Source: Nigrospora sphaerica (Eukaryota > Ascomycota > Sordariomycetes > Amphisphaeriales > Apiosporaceae). From it: 64,000 bases of DNA. This document shows, one piece after another, positions 10,020 through 22,100 of this stretch (position 1 is its first letter; each line of letters starts with the position of its first letter). The position numbers were made by a program, and so were the translations under genes. Under the pieces are notes generated by a model. The model worked only from the letters and a program-made list of their open reading frames with translations. It was not told the DNA's origin and ran no database searches. Where the stretch lies: positions 1,418,501 through 1,482,500 of the forward strand of contig JAGVVL010000018.1 in the NCBI GenBank assembly GCA_018287875.1, read 5' to 3'.

Positions 10020-13000
10020 ATAAAAGTTCACCGACGATAAAAATACTTTAAAAATCTAATTAATACGTTAAGTGTACTTAAAAGCGTTTTATAAATAAAG
10101 GACCTCATTAAAGATTATAGTTCTTAATAAGCTATGTAATTTTCAAACGCTATTTAAGTATAAGCGCGCGACCTTATTAACGTTATTAGTGTCTTAATAA
10201 GTGATAAAGTGTTTTATTTTTGTTAAGCGGCAGATTATAACTAAGATAACGTTGTAGATATTACTCTATAGTAAGTGTATAACGAAGTCTATTAAAATAT
10301 CTTACTACACTCGTTAAAGTACGGGTAATAAGTAAAGCACCCTTACTTAACTTCGTAAGAAGAGATGGTTTAACATTAAGTATAATAATTATTATTTTAT
10401 TACTTTATAAAAGCGTATATCCGCGGTTAATAATAGTTTTAAGATAAGGTCTCGTATATACCGGCTCTTTTTAAGTGTTTAGCTATGATAATTGTATAAT
10501 ATAAATAAGTTAATTTAACGTAAAGTTTAAGTAAGTTAAGAATATAAAGGCGGTTATAATAATATAACATATTAACTCGCTCCTCGCATTTATTAAGAGA
10601 TATTAAGGGATATTAAGGGATATTAAGGGATATTAAGGGATATTAAGGGATATTAAGGGATATTAAGGGATATTAAGGGATATTAAGGGATATTAAGGGA
10701 TATTAAGGGATATTAAGGGATATTAAGGGATATTAAGGGATATTAAGGGATATTAAGGGATATTAAGGGATATTAAGGGATATTAAGGGATATTAAGGGA
10801 TATTAAGGGATAGTAGGGTTTCTTAGTATATAATGCCTTTAAAATAAAGTAAACAGTCTTATTTAACTTATGTCTTCGAGTTATAAGGTTTTAAATAGTT
10901 AGCGGTAATAATAAAGCGTGGCGATCTTATTATAAAAATAGTATAATAATAAGATCAAGGTTTAGGTTAACGATGTTTAATTTTAAGGGGTTGTTAAGAG
11001 CGAATTATAATTTAATTACAGCGTTAACTTAAGTCGGGCTTTCTTTAAAGCGGACTAATTTCTTTCAAGATTCGAAGTTCTCTTTTTTTAACTCGACTTT
11101 ACTTTAATATAATGATTGTTTATCCTCCTCTTTAAGTAAGTCTTTTAACTTCTTAATTTAAGTATTAAGTTATATTCCTTACTTTTTGAGTCGGTATATA
11201 ATTTTTAAATTACATCGAGATAAGAATTCAAACTATCTCGTTCATTAATGATTTAATAACTTTATCGCTATAAAGTATGCTAAGTTTTAGTAATTAACAA
11301 TGATCTTAATTAATAATAACACGCCTTTTAACTTAAGACGCCATTCTTCGAAGCAATAAATAATAGTTAAAAAGTTCCTTATTATAAATTTTATAGTTAA
11401 ATCCTATTAAAGAGTGCTTTTTTAAGAAGAAGGTAACTAAGTATAAGATTCTATCGTCTTTATATTATAATAGTATATTAAGTAAGATATAATTAAAGAC
11501 ATTAGTCTTTAAAATCACTTCTTTCTTTTAGTTAAAGAGAGTGATAACCGGGGCTAATATAAACGCGTTCTTTAACACGACGAATACATTCTTATACTCT
11601 TTTATTTAAGCGAGTTTAAACCCTTTCCTTTTAAGGTTAATTAACGGGGCAATAATCTTTAAAAAGTTTTTAATAAACTAGCGGTAAAAGTTTTTGAAGT
11701 TAACAAACGCTTATATATTAATTAAGTAGGATAAGTTAGCTTAATTCTTAACTGCCTTAATCTTAACCTGGTTTAAACGTAAGTTACTGTAATTAATAAT
11801 TATCTTTAAGAACGTGGTCTTAGCTTTAAAGAATTCACACTTCGAAATTTTTATAAATAAGCCAGCTTCTTTTAATACTTAAAGCACTTTTTATAAATGT
11901 TCGACATGTTCCTTATAAGTCCGGCTATAAATGAAGATATCGTTGGAGAATATAATATAATATAATTTTAAATGAAAATATAAGATATCGTTAATAAACC
12001 TCAAAAACATAATAAAGGCTTTCATTAATTTAATAGGTATAATTAATAACTCAAATAAGTTAAACGAGTGTAAAATATAGTTCAGTATTCTTATCTCTTT
12101 TTAACCTTAATCTTATTAAAGGCTGTAATAATATCGACTTTAAAGAACTACTTTATTCTCTTTATGTTATTTAAGGTTTCCTTAACTAAGGGTAGTAAGT
12201 AATAGTCCTTATAAATGATGTTATTTAAGGTATAGTGATTAATATTAAAACAGAGCCCTCTGTTAAGCTTCTTAACGAATAAGATAAGGGATATAGTTAA
12301 AGACGAGATAAGTTAAATAAACCCTTTTTAAAGATTCTTGTATAGCCACTCTTTTAATATAGATAATTCGTTATAAGATATAGTACATAAAGGTTTAAAA
12401 GGGAGGCATTTTCTCTTTTATTAGTTTAATCTCGTATTCGTAATCCCAATGTCATAGTAGTTTCTTTACTTCTTTTAATGAGAGTATATTTTTAAATTCT
12501 CGTGGTTTAACGGGAGTTACTTAAATAAAGGTGGATTAGCCTTTTAAAATGGGTGCTCGTCGATTTCTTCGATAGTGATAAGAAACGCGGTGTATTCTTT
12601 CTATAAGTATGCTAAGTAAGCGTGAGCGGTAATTAAAGCGACATCATAATAAAATAATGCATCCAAATAAGTCGGTAGGTTCTTTAAGCGGGCATATATA
12701 AGAACGTTATATATAGTAATAACCTTTATAAGTTTCTTTAATATATTATATTTTTAAAAAAATATAATTCGCTGTTAAATATTAATATTTAAGTTACAAA
12801 ACTTATATAAAGGTAGTATATTTCAAGCTATGAGATTTTGAAGATAAAAAGGAAGTAAGCTAGCTAAGTTATAGAAACGTAATTGTTTCTTATAATAATC
12901 GTTTCTTCGTATCGAATATTTAACGAAGTAGGTAACCTTCCCACTCTCGCTTAAGCGACCGTCGATCATCTCGATCTTAAATAATCTTTATGAAGGCTAA

Positions 13001-13521
13001 ATTAATAGCTTATAAGTTTTAACATATATATAGTTAGTAAGTGCTTTAATAGCGGCTTTAAAGTTAACAAAAACGTAAGTTAATAAGGTGTATTTATTAA
13101 AAATTAAAGTAGTAAGTAAGACTATAAGCTTTTTATATATATCTTTATCTTTATTAATAGATGAGTTATAAGCGGAATAAGTAGATATTAATAAAGGTAA
13201 CGGACTTAAAGAGCTAAGCTTAAGAGCTAATAAGCGACTTAATATAAGCTTGCGTTATTTAACGATTAAGAACTCTTTATATGTAGCTCTTGAAACTAAT
13301 TAATAAACGCGATTATAGCGGAGATAAGCTAAGGGGACTAAATAAGTATAAGTACTTACTAAGTAAGTAAGGTCGTGGATATTAAAAGGGGCGGGCTTCT
13401 TTAAGGGCTTAGAATACGGGCTTAATAGAATTAAATAAGTCAGCGGTTAAGTTTAAGGTATTGAGCGACTATACAGCCTTTATAACTGCACCGAAAATAT
13501 TCTCCTCTCTTTCTTCGATTG
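10020..13521 (-). mobile_element. RIP-degraded Ty3/Gypsy retrotransposon remnant
   Basis: The block is AT-rich and stop-riddled, but the minus strand still shows a Ty3/Gypsy pol order read from high to low coordinates. Near 12590-12540 lies a decayed pre-RT region, near 12330 a KEWLYKN-like segment, near 12290-12250 SLILFVKKLNRGLCF (consensus PVLFVKKxxGGLRFCVDYR), near 12150 FFKVDI, and near 11950-11900 IFIYSRTYKEHVEHL followed by a relic of SKCEFF. RNase H and integrase would lie toward 10800-11500 but are too decayed to delimit. Excess TA/TTAA and loss of CpA fit RIP. It differs in sequence from the intact element to its right. LTRs were not identified; its 5' side stops at the left LTR of the next element. 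Confidence 0.8.
10591..10810. repeat. 10-bp tandem repeat (TATTAAGGGA), 21 perfect copies plus one variant
   Basis: The 10-mer TATTAAGGGA is repeated without error from 10601 to 10810, preceded by one variant copy (TATTAAGAGA) at 10591-10600. It sits inside the RIP-decayed element. Perfect homogeneity within a mutated background points to expansion after RIP, by slippage or unequal exchange. Confidence 0.98.
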
Positions 13522-13754
13522 TGTAAAGGGGCCGGGCGGGCGGATCGGCGGTGCGTCGGCGCGCCGGCGGGAAGCAAGCGCCAGGGCGGTCGCCGAAACG
13601 GCGGAGCGGCGCCACGTTAATCCGGGGCGCCCTTATGCAGAATCTGGCCGCGCCCGCAAACGGAGGGACGGCCAGATTGAAGTCAATACAGCCAGCCAGT
13701 CATTGGAATTGCGTGCACATAGTCACCTCGTTCGATTCGTATCATTCCGTTACA
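13522..13754 (+). repeat. Left LTR (233 bp)
   Basis: Starts TGTAAAGGGGCC and ends TTCCGTTACA. It matches 22692-22924 base for base on visual comparison. The segment AGATTGAAG at 13674-13682 is complementary to the putative primer-binding site just after the LTR, suggesting that R, and thus the transcript start, begins near 13674. Confidence 0.95.
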
Positions 13755-13757
13755 ATT

Positions 13758-13766
13758 CTTCAATCT
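13758..13766 (+). promoter_or_regulatory. Putative self-priming primer-binding site
   Basis: CTTCAATCT, three bases after the LTR end, is the exact reverse complement of AGATTGAAG inside the LTR (13674-13682). In Tf1/sushi-type chromoviruses the first bases of the genomic RNA fold back and prime reverse transcription instead of a tRNA. Nine paired bases fit that pattern (Tf1 uses eleven). Confidence 0.55.
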
Positions 13767-13790
13767 CTACACCACGAGAACGAGCCGGCT

Positions 13791-15139
13791 ATGGCACCCG
13801 CTACCCGATCGCGCCCCGACAGCTCGACGCCCGGTCAAGCAAGCTCTCACCCCAACTTAGGGTTAGGAGCCAACGAGCCAGCCGCGCCGAGCAACGCGGC
13901 GATCCCCGGCGCCCTGACTACCGGAGCGGGCACGGTGGAGGGGCGCCCGTTCCCAATGGACGAAGGGCCCACGGGCGCGGACGAACCGCGACCATCCGGC
14001 GAAACGGATCCAAGCCCAACGCCGGGACCCGACATGTCAACCCCTCGGAGTCCGATCTGTTCCGGGTCGCCACGCGGGAGAACGACCTTCTCCGCGCGCT
14101 GCTGAAGACACAGCAGAAGATGATCGAGATGATGACGGCGGACCGAGCCGACCGCCAACGGGGTCAAGGACTAACGCCGCCCAGTCGGAGCACGAGCGGA
14201 GAACCGCGCACGTACGAGAAGCCACCGACTTACGCATGCAAGAAGCTAGAGGAGGCCTCGACCCACGTGGAGATCCGAAGCTGGATCGTGGCGGTGGAAC
14301 AACAAAACGAGAGCCGACCCGACCAGACGGATGCTCGCTATATCGAATGGGCCCTCACCAACGTGGACTACGCCTTGCAAAGCGAGTGGCGCACCCACGC
14401 CGAAGATCTATACCCGCAAGGGAAATACAGCGAGCAGGCCAAGTGGGCAGACTTCTTAAAGTTCATTCGACGGGAACACATCGACCCGGCTCAGAATATG
14501 CAGAGGTCAATGGCGGCGCTACAACGGATCCGGCAAACGGCCGACCAATCGCCGACACAGTTCTATAACGAGTGGTCCGCGTGGCAGCGACGGGTTCGAG
14601 AGAGCATCGCAGGCCAGCCCCTCATCGCACACGAGTTCCTACTCAAGCTGCGACCGTGGCTACGGATGGACATCATTCGGGATAACGTTGCTATCACCGA
14701 CGCCCAAGCGGTCGCCCACGAGGCGGAGCGTCGATGGCAGATCCTCTCCCCTTATCAGCGAAGGGATCGCGAAGGGACACGCGACGGGACTCCGGGAGGA
14801 AGGAAGCGACCCCGGGCCGAGCACGAGTTTAGCGGGACCCGACAGGGGTATGTGAACCAGGCGGTGGTGCAACCAGCGTCGAAGGTTCGTCGAGGGGGTT
14901 CGGCCCAGGCGCCACCGAGAGGAGACCCCGCCCGAAGTACGTCCGTTGCTATAAATGCGGCGAGGGGGCCATATCCAGCGGGATTGTACGGCCAAGCCGC
15001 CGGGCAGGCAATCCCGGCGGCGCACACCGGCGCTACACGAGCGGCCGGCGCGCGGATCCAGGCGGCAGAGGTGAAGCAAGAGACGCCCCAGTACCGATCC
15101 GACTCCGACTGGAGCGCGAGCGAGGCGGGAAATGTGTAG
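13791..15139 (+). CDS. Gag of the LTR retrotransposon (frame-broken)
   Basis: Structural capsid protein of the element. The start ATG at 13791 (MAPATRSRPDSS) is in the frame that ends at 14105. The capsid-like part (RVATRENDLLRALLK, then a WADFLKFIRREH segment and retrotransposon-gag-type helices) is in the frame one base earlier, ending at 15139. A CCHC zinc knuckle (CYKCGEG then HIQRDC) at about 14947-14995 is split over two further frames. Each change of frame equals one missing base: near 14034 (a CCCC run), near 14935, and in the GGGGG run near 14955. No in-frame nonsense mutation is needed to explain any break. Gag packages genomic RNA through the knuckle. Confidence 0.85.
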
Positions 15140-15552
15140 CTGAGCCGGACGGAGCGCAAGACGACTCAGCGGACACACACCGCGCGACAGGGGTGCTAGG
15201 CGCGGCCATGCGCACCACGGGCCAGTTATGCGACGAACTCGGCCGAGCGAAGAAGCCGATTCGGATCGACCTGGATTCGGGGGCCGAGGTCAACGTGATC
15301 GCAAAGCGGACGGCGGATCGAGCCGTCACGAGGGGTTGGGTTACGAAAGTCCCCATAACTCTGCCGCGACTTTTAGGGGTCGACGGGCAGCCGCTACGGT
15401 GCTATGGCGCCGTGGAAGCGGCGATAGAGATGCAAGACGTGCAAGGGCAGGTACGGAGGTTCACGCAGGTGTTCTTCGTCGTGCGCCGAGATAAGCACGC
15501 GGCCCAGGTGCTACTGTCCCGCCCGGGCATGGGGCGGGAGGAATTACCTTAG
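15121..15552 (+). CDS. Aspartic protease region of Pol
   Basis: The frame carries IRIDLDSGAEVNVI, the DSG active-site motif of retroviral-type aspartic proteases, preceded by a linker that joins Gag. It ends in an apparent stop at 15550-15552, but the continuing protein (ITLDTRKPDTFTFRVMQF) is in the next frame. One extra G in the GGGG run near 15532 would join them. The protease cleaves Gag-Pol inside the virus-like particle. Confidence 0.85.
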   Translation, partial: RGGKCVAEPDGAQDDSADTHRATGVLGAAMRTTGQLCDELGRAKKPIRIDLDSGAEVNVIAKRTADRAVTRGWVTKVPITLPRLLGVDGQPLRCYGAVEAAIEMQDVQGQVRRFTQVFFVVRRDKHAAQVLLSRPGMGREELP

Positions 15553-17413
15553 ACACACGAAAGCCAGACACGTTCACGTTTAGAGTGATGCAGTTCGTGG
15601 GGCCAGAGGAGTTCGCCCGCGAAGCGACCGAAGGCGAACCGGTGCTAATCGCCCAGCTAGCGAGGCTAGAGTTAGGTGACGCGTCGGCGATACCGGGGCT
15701 TGACGACGAACCGCCCATAGGGACCGTCGCGCTACCAGCCTGTTTAAAGGAGTACGAGGTCGTGTTTAGTGAGTCCGCAGCCGCGGAGCCGCCTATTTTA
15801 GGAGAGACACCGCACACGATCGACCTCATCCCCGGCGCACAGCCTCCACACGGACCTATCTATCCCCTCTCAGAACCGCAACGAAAGGAGCTCGAGGAGT
15901 ACCTCGCGAAGGCGTTGGAAACCGGTCGCATTAGGCACTCCACGAGCCCGGCGGGGGCACCCGTGCTATTCGTGCCAAAAAAGGACGGCAGTCTACGACT
16001 ATGCGTCGATTACCGGGGCCTAAATAAGGTCACGGTAAAGAACCGATATCCGCTTCCGCTAATTAGCGAGCTGATGGATCAGCTGGGGTCGGCGAAGGTG
16101 TTCTCGAAGATGGATTTACGAGACGCCTATTTTCGCCTCGCAATCGCAGAGGGCGACCGCTGGAAGACCGCGTTCCGAACGAAGTACGGCCACTTCGAGT
16201 ATAACGTGATGGCCATGGGGCTCACGAACGCGCCCGCCACGTTTCAGGCCTATATGCAGAAGGCATTAGCAGGGCTCATTGACACCATTTGCGTGGTTTA
16301 CCTCGACGACATCGTCATCTACTCGCAGGACGCGAAGGAACACGCGACGCATCTCCGAATGGTGTGCGAACGGCTGAAGGAGCACGAGCTATTTGCGAAG
16401 ATCTCGAAGTGCGAATTCTTTAAAGAGGAAATCGAGTTCCTAGGATTCGTGGTCGGCCGAGTAGGCTTAAAGATGGACCCGAAACGAGTGATAGCCGTGC
16501 AGGAATGGCAGCCTCCTGAGTCGTACCGGGACATCCAAGTGTTCCTAGGGTTCACCAACTTCTATAGGAAGTTCATTGCGAAGTACTCGCATATCACGGC
16601 ACCGATTACGGCGCTACTGAAAGGCATGGAGGCCGGCCGGAAGAAGGGCCCGTTCCAGTGGCCCCTGGACGCACAGAAGGCGTTCGAAGAGCTAAAGCAC
16701 GCGTTCACTTCGGCGACGGTGCTCCGACACTGGGACCCGGAGAAAACTAGCAGGGTCGAGACAGACGCGAGTGATAGGGCAGTCTCAGGCATCCTATCAC
16801 AGAAACAAGGAGGTGGCGAGTGGAGGCCAGTCGCCTACTGGTCGCGGAAACTCACGGCGCCCGAGCTGAACTGGGCCACGGGCCAAAAGGAACTGCTAGC
16901 GATTGTCGAATCACTCGAGCATTGGAGACACTACCTTGAGGGGCTGAGCGCCAAGTTCACGGTCTGGACCGACCACCAGGCACTGAAAGGGGTCGTGGAA
17001 GCACCGGCGAGAGACTTACGAGGCCGCCTCGCAAGATGGGTGTACAGGCTCTCGCATTTTGACTTCGATATGGAATATCGGAAGGGGGCCACGAACCCGG
17101 CGGATCCGCTATCGCGGCGACCAGACTACATGGCTGGGGAGATCAGCTACCACGACGTGATTCCGTCACTAGCAATGAAACTGGCACTCGTCGACCAGCT
17201 GCCGGCCGAGGTCCGACACCAGGTGGCAAGGATCAGCACCACGAGAAACGTCGGGACCGCGACGTACGTGGGGGCGGTGCGGGCGATGGTGACGCACACA
17301 GACAAAAGGTCGGCGGGTGGCCAGGGGGGACGCGGTCCTTGCCCCGGTAACCCGGGCACAAGGCCAGGGAGGGCCACCCACGACGAGGCGCCGAGCAGTG
17401 ATCGACGAGGCCG
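15540..17413 (+). CDS. Reverse transcriptase-RNase H region of Pol
   Basis: Copies element RNA into DNA. Recognisable RT blocks are VLFVPKKDGSLRLCVDYRGL (about 15961-16020), FSKMDLRDAYFRLAIAEGDR, FEYNVMAMGLTNAPATFQ and the catalytic YLDD near 16299; FLGFTNFYRKFI follows. RNase H is marked by VETDASDRAVSGILSQ (about 16756-16803) and WTDHQALKG (about 16966-16992). All catalytic aspartates are present. The same frame stays open to 17594, but the integrase takes over in the neighbouring frame somewhere between about 17300 and 17414. Confidence 0.95.
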
Positions 17414-18400
17414 GTGGGGGGACAGGTGCTCCCGAGAGCAGTGGCTCGAAGCGTGGCAAGAAACGAGACCACTTGGGCGGATAAGCCCACTGAGGCGTTC
17501 TACCAGCTCATTCGGGGGCTACAACCCCAGGACCGGGACATCGCGGAACGAATGGAGAAGGCGCGGCAAGGCCAAGCTGCGGGGTACCACCTAGACGAGG
17601 AAGGAGCCCTCCGATTTAAAGGAAGGCTAGTCATCCCTAATGAGGGAGCGTTAAGGGCCCAACTACTCCACCAACACCACGATGACCCCAGGGCGGGACA
17701 CCTAGGCGCGAATAAGACCTTAGAGCTGCTCACGAGGAAGTTCCACTGGCCCGCGATCGCCGAGGAGGTGCGACAGTACGCAGAGTCATGCCAGGAGTGC
17801 CAGGGAGCAAGGAGACCAAGGCACAAACCGTACGGCCTACTCCAATCCCTACCGCTACCCGAGGGACCCTGGCAAGAGATTAGCATGGACTTCATCACTG
17901 GGCTGCCGATCAGCTGCCGACCCGAGGGCGACGCCTGCGACGCCGTGTTAGTCATCGTGGACCGATTCACGAAGATGGCACTGTTCCTACCCACGAGGAA
18001 AACCCTAACTGCGGCAGAGTTAGCCCATATCCTGTATAAGGAAGTGGAATGCCGGTACGGGACGCCCCTCGGGATTGTGAGCGATAGGGACTCCCTACTC
18101 ACGAGCCGGTTCTGGCAAGAGTGGTGCGAGGCAAGGGCAACGAAACGCCGGCTGAGCACGGCGTACCATCCCCAAACGGACGGGCAGACAGAGAGAACGC
18201 ACCAAACACTAGAGAAGTGGTTACGCACGTGTTGCGACGAGGCGACATGGGCATCCGGGCTACACGAAGCCGAGTTCGCCTATAATAACCGCCGCCACGA
18301 CTCCATCGGGGTGTCACCGTTTGAGGCGCTGTATGGATTTCACCCGAGGATGACGGAGTTCGCCCCCAAGCAGAACGCTTTCGGAGCGCGGGCGTGTTAG
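17414..18400 (+). CDS. Integrase region of Pol
   Basis: Inserts the cDNA into chromosomes. A zinc-binding HHCC domain is visible (HQHHDDPRAGHLG, then CQECQ), followed by the DDE core: MDFITGLP (first Asp, about 17886), GIVSDRDSLL (second Asp) and HPQTDGQTERTHQTLE (Glu), with the GPY-like C-terminal part continuing in the next frame. The frame ends at TAG 18398-18400. One added G in the GGG run near 18388 joins it to the following chromodomain segment without loss. Confidence 0.93.
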   Translation: MGGQVLPRAVARSVARNETTWADKPTEAFYQLIRGLQPQDRDIAERMEKARQGQAAGYHLDEEGALRFKGRLVIPNEGALRAQLLHQHHDDPRAGHLGANKTLELLTRKFHWPAIAEEVRQYAESCQECQGARRPRHKPYGLLQSLPLPEGPWQEISMDFITGLPISCRPEGDACDAVLVIVDRFTKMALFLPTRKTLTAAELAHILYKEVECRYGTPLGIVSDRDSLLTSRFWQEWCEARATKRRLSTAYHPQTDGQTERTHQTLEKWLRTCCDEATWASGLHEAEFAYNNRRHDSIGVSPFEALYGFHPRMTEFAPKQNAFGARAC

Positions 18401-18996
18401 AACGGCTACAGAAGAGCCGAGAGGTCCGCGCGCGTATGAGAGAACACTGGGACGTCGCAGTGAAAGCCCAACAAAAGGGCTACGACCGAAGGCACCAGGA
18501 CCAAGAGTTCCAACCAGGTCAGTGGGTAGGCCTCTCGACGAAGCGGTTCCGATTTAAGTGCGGTGCGAAGCTCGCCCCGACGTACATTCGGGTAAAGGTC
18601 ACGGAGAGGATTGGTAAGGTGGCCTACAGGGTCGCCCTGCCCTCGCAGTACGAACGGATACACGACGTGTTCCCAGTGTCATCGTTGGAGCCATGGACTG
18701 GCAAGGCCTCCGGGGACCATGAGGCACTCCCAGGACTGGTGGAGGACCAAGAGGAGTGGGAGGTCGAGGATATCCTCCGACACAGGACGACCGCCCGAGG
18801 GGCGGAGTACCTCGTGAAATGGATGGGCTGGCCGGTGGAATATAACACCTGGGAGCCAGAGGCGAACCTGGAGAACGCGCCGAAGATCGTGGCACGCTAT
18901 CGTAAGCGGCGGTCCCACCGTAAATGGGACGACGATCGCCCTCCGAGCACAGGAAATCACGGAGTGGCGGGGCGCGAAGCGCAGCAGATCAATTAA
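18391..18996 (+). CDS. C-terminal integrase segment with chromodomain
   Basis: After a basic segment with the module WTKRFRF-like LSTKRFRFKCG and the VSSLEPW hallmark, the protein ends in a chromodomain at about 18757-18910 (WEVEDILRHR, YLVKWMGWPVEYNTWEP, then a helix ending VARYRKR). All three aromatic-cage positions look plausible. Chromodomains on integrase define chromoviruses and direct insertion to chromatin carrying particular histone marks, often heterochromatin, which fits its position between two RIP-decayed elements. Confidence 0.93.
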   Translation, partial: GVLERLQKSREVRARMREHWDVAVKAQQKGYDRRHQDQEFQPGQWVGLSTKRFRFKCGAKLAPTYIRVKVTERIGKVAYRVALPSQYERIHDVFPVSSLEPWTGKASGDHEALPGLVEDQEEWEVEDILRHRTTARGAEYLVKWMGWPVEYNTWEPEANLENAPKIVARYRKRRSHRKWDDDRPPSTGNHGVAGREAQQIN

Positions 18997-19165
18997 CGAG
19001 GCCAGGGCCTAGAAGTACACGGAGCTAAGCCATGCAATTGCTGTGGAAGGTCGCACGCGGCATGCAGAGTAGGACGCAGGAGGTCCGCTAGGCGGCGTAC
19101 GGGCGACGAGGATCCGCCAAAGCGCAGGACGCAGCGGATGAGGGGACGGCAAACTAGGTGACGCG

Positions 19166-22100
19166 TCAGGGCGACCTAGCGGCGAGACGGGCGAAGGCGT
19201 CGCGAAGGAGGGGTCCAGCCGAGGGACCGTGAGCCGCGTCGTCGGCGGCAGAGCGGCGACGTTTGGCACCTCGGGTCGACGAGGACGGCGAGACGGCGGG
19301 CGGAGCGATGCCACCGAGGACGTTGATCCGTCGCAAGCCGAGTGACGAGAAGGCGCTGTTGTAGTACTCCTCCATTGCGGCCGGGGACCAGTCCTTAAAC
19401 GGCAGGGGGGAGGAGCCGCCGCCGGAAGGCTAGTCACGATCTCGGAGACGTACCGGGGTGTGTACCCAGCTCCAATGGGATCGGGGCGGGTAGCGTCGAT
19501 CGGGAAGCGGCGCAGGACATGCGATCGTCCGCCGGCCTGGGCAAGCCGAGCCAGAGAGAGATGGCCAGCTCGGGGAGCACAACCAAGGACGTCAGCCGTC
19601 GCCGAGAGCGTGATGGTGGCCACGTCGAGGTTCTCAGTGTCTCGCGTGTGCTGAACACTAGGCGGCGCGGGATGGGAATCCCAGCGCATAGCCGTGTCTA
19701 TCTCGCGGTTCGCCGAGTGGAGACTGAAGTGCCGGGCCCAAAGGACGTCCCGGAAGGCGGTAACGCTGACAGGGGAGCGGGGTCAGGATACAGCTCGAGG
19801 ATGCGGTTCATGGCCCGTCGGCGGGCGAGCGCCCATTGCTCGGCAGTCCAGTGTGGGTCCACGGACGGGCCGGTCGGGGCAAGAGCTTGCGCGGGTGGCG
19901 GCATTTGCGCCGACGCGTCAGTGCCCCCGAGACCATGTCAACATCGCCATCAGGGCTAGGGGAGCGGTCACCGCCGGTGTCGGAGCCAACGGACAGGGCG
20001 TTGCCGCCGTCGGACGCATCTGGGTCGGCGACCGCGCTCAAGGGAGAGGAAGGGCCGCACGAGTCCAGACCGTCCACGACATCGGAACCAGAGCGGCTAC
20101 TGTCCAGCGAGGAAACGTCGCGACCGCCGTCGCCGGGCATGCTGAAGTTTACCCGCTTAGGCGAAGCGAACGGGTCGTACTCGCCTTGCCATAGCCCGGA
20201 GAGGCGCTGTAAGTACGCTGGCCGTTCGCCGGCGACGAGAGGACGGCAGCGAGCCGCCGGACGAAGGCAAGGGTGTAGACGTCGAAGCCAGGTCTCGAAA
20301 CCGCGTCGGGCAGTATGGTAAACGTCGTACATTGCGACAGGATTATGGTGGCCTCCAACCTCGGAAGGGCGGGGGGGAACCAAATCGCGAAACTCAATGA
20401 GTTTCTGGTCACGAGCGGACGAATGAGGTGGCTCGGCGACGGTCGTGGGGACCTGGTCGAACTTATGCCACAGTTCCAAGCGCGCGGCGACGCAGTCGCG
20501 ATACTCCTCCGCGGACCAAGGCTTCTCAGGCAGAGGACAGGTATTGGAGATCATCGTGAGATGGATCCGCCGCTCGGCCCGCCACTCCACCATCGAGGAG
20601 GCGCCGCTAGCGGAGGGAGCACCGCTAGCAGAGCGGACGCCGGAGGCAGGGCTGGAGGGCCAGGGTGTCGCAGCACGAGTGGAGCGCTGGACCCGAGAGG
20701 CCGGCGCAGAGGACATCGGCGCGTCCGACAGGGACGCAGCAGAGGACAGCAGGTCGCGATCCTCTAGCGCAGGCGCGCCCGAGCCACCCCGGCCGGAGGG
20801 GCCAGGACGGGCACTGGAGCCGGAAGGAGAGCTGCGACCGGACGGCGACTGGACGTACTCGCCATCGTCGTCAGTGTCCGCACCCAGGCTCGAGGCGTCG
20901 TCGTCAGAGTCCTCGTCGTCGGAAGGCGATTCATCGCCAGGCATCGCGGCGGGGACTGGCGTGAAGGGCGACGAAGGCCCGGCGGAGTCGACTCGTGCGT
21001 CGGAATGGGATCGGCGGACAGACGCCTTGCTACCCTACCGGAAGTGTTAACTAAGGACCGGTCGCGTCAAAACGAAGACGGGGAGGACTCACCGGGGTAC
21101 GGCGACCAGGGGCGGCGGGACCTGCTCGAGCAACGCGGCTCTTACCATGTTTCTCCCGCCGGGCGTGGTTGACACCAAACCACGAATCAACCCTCGCAGC
21201 ACCTTTTTCTGCGATCGTTTGAACCGACGCTGCCAATCGATATCCGATGTGGCCTCGCCCGCGAGAAAATGGTATCCAGGCGCCCAGCGGTACAGCTTGT
21301 CGTCGTAGTTGTCGACGGTTAGGCGATAAAGTTCCTCGCAGTGCGCGATAAGGCGGGACAGGCTATCGGCACTGCGATCGCCGACAGGAAGGGCGAGGGT
21401 GTATCGCCGCTGGTACTCCTCAGCACTGACAGGCTCCCGTTGGCCATGGGCGCCCTACCGGAACACGATTAGAACCAGTACGCCGACGCGGCGGCGAAAG
21501 GAGGGGAAACTCACGGCGAGGATGTCCGTTTGTAATTGGACGAACCGGCGCTGGCTCTGCGCCTCAACAACGGCGAGGGAGTTGGCGGCTTCGCGCTTTT
21601 TCTGTTCCTTGCGCTCCTGGAAGACGGCAATGTCCTCCTCATTGCAGCATAGGCGGAAAGCCATCGCCGCCTCGTGGTAGACCGTCTTGAGCGACCCATA
21701 GGCTTGGACGTATCGCCAGTTCCAATTGGAACTGCCCACCTGGCCCATGTGGGTACCGCGGTATTGAAGGACGCGAAGATGGGCGATGCCAGCGGTGAGG
21801 ACGCGGCCGGCACCGACCAATTCCTCGGGAATCTAAACGCGTCAGCCATCGCAACACAGTCGCGGGCAAAGGGCAACACAAACGGCGACACATTTGCGAT
21901 GATCAATGGCGCAGATCCGCACTTGCCGGCACCCTCACAGTTCAGAGAGGGATCAACAGCGCCGGTCGTGACACTGTTGCAACAAAAGGCATTGGGGCTA
22001 GAGGGGAGGGTTAGCAACGCCCGAGGCAGCCGAGCGAGGCCCGATAGAGCGCCGACCAGGATGCGGGACGCACAAGGAAACGACAAGATCGTCGTCGGCG

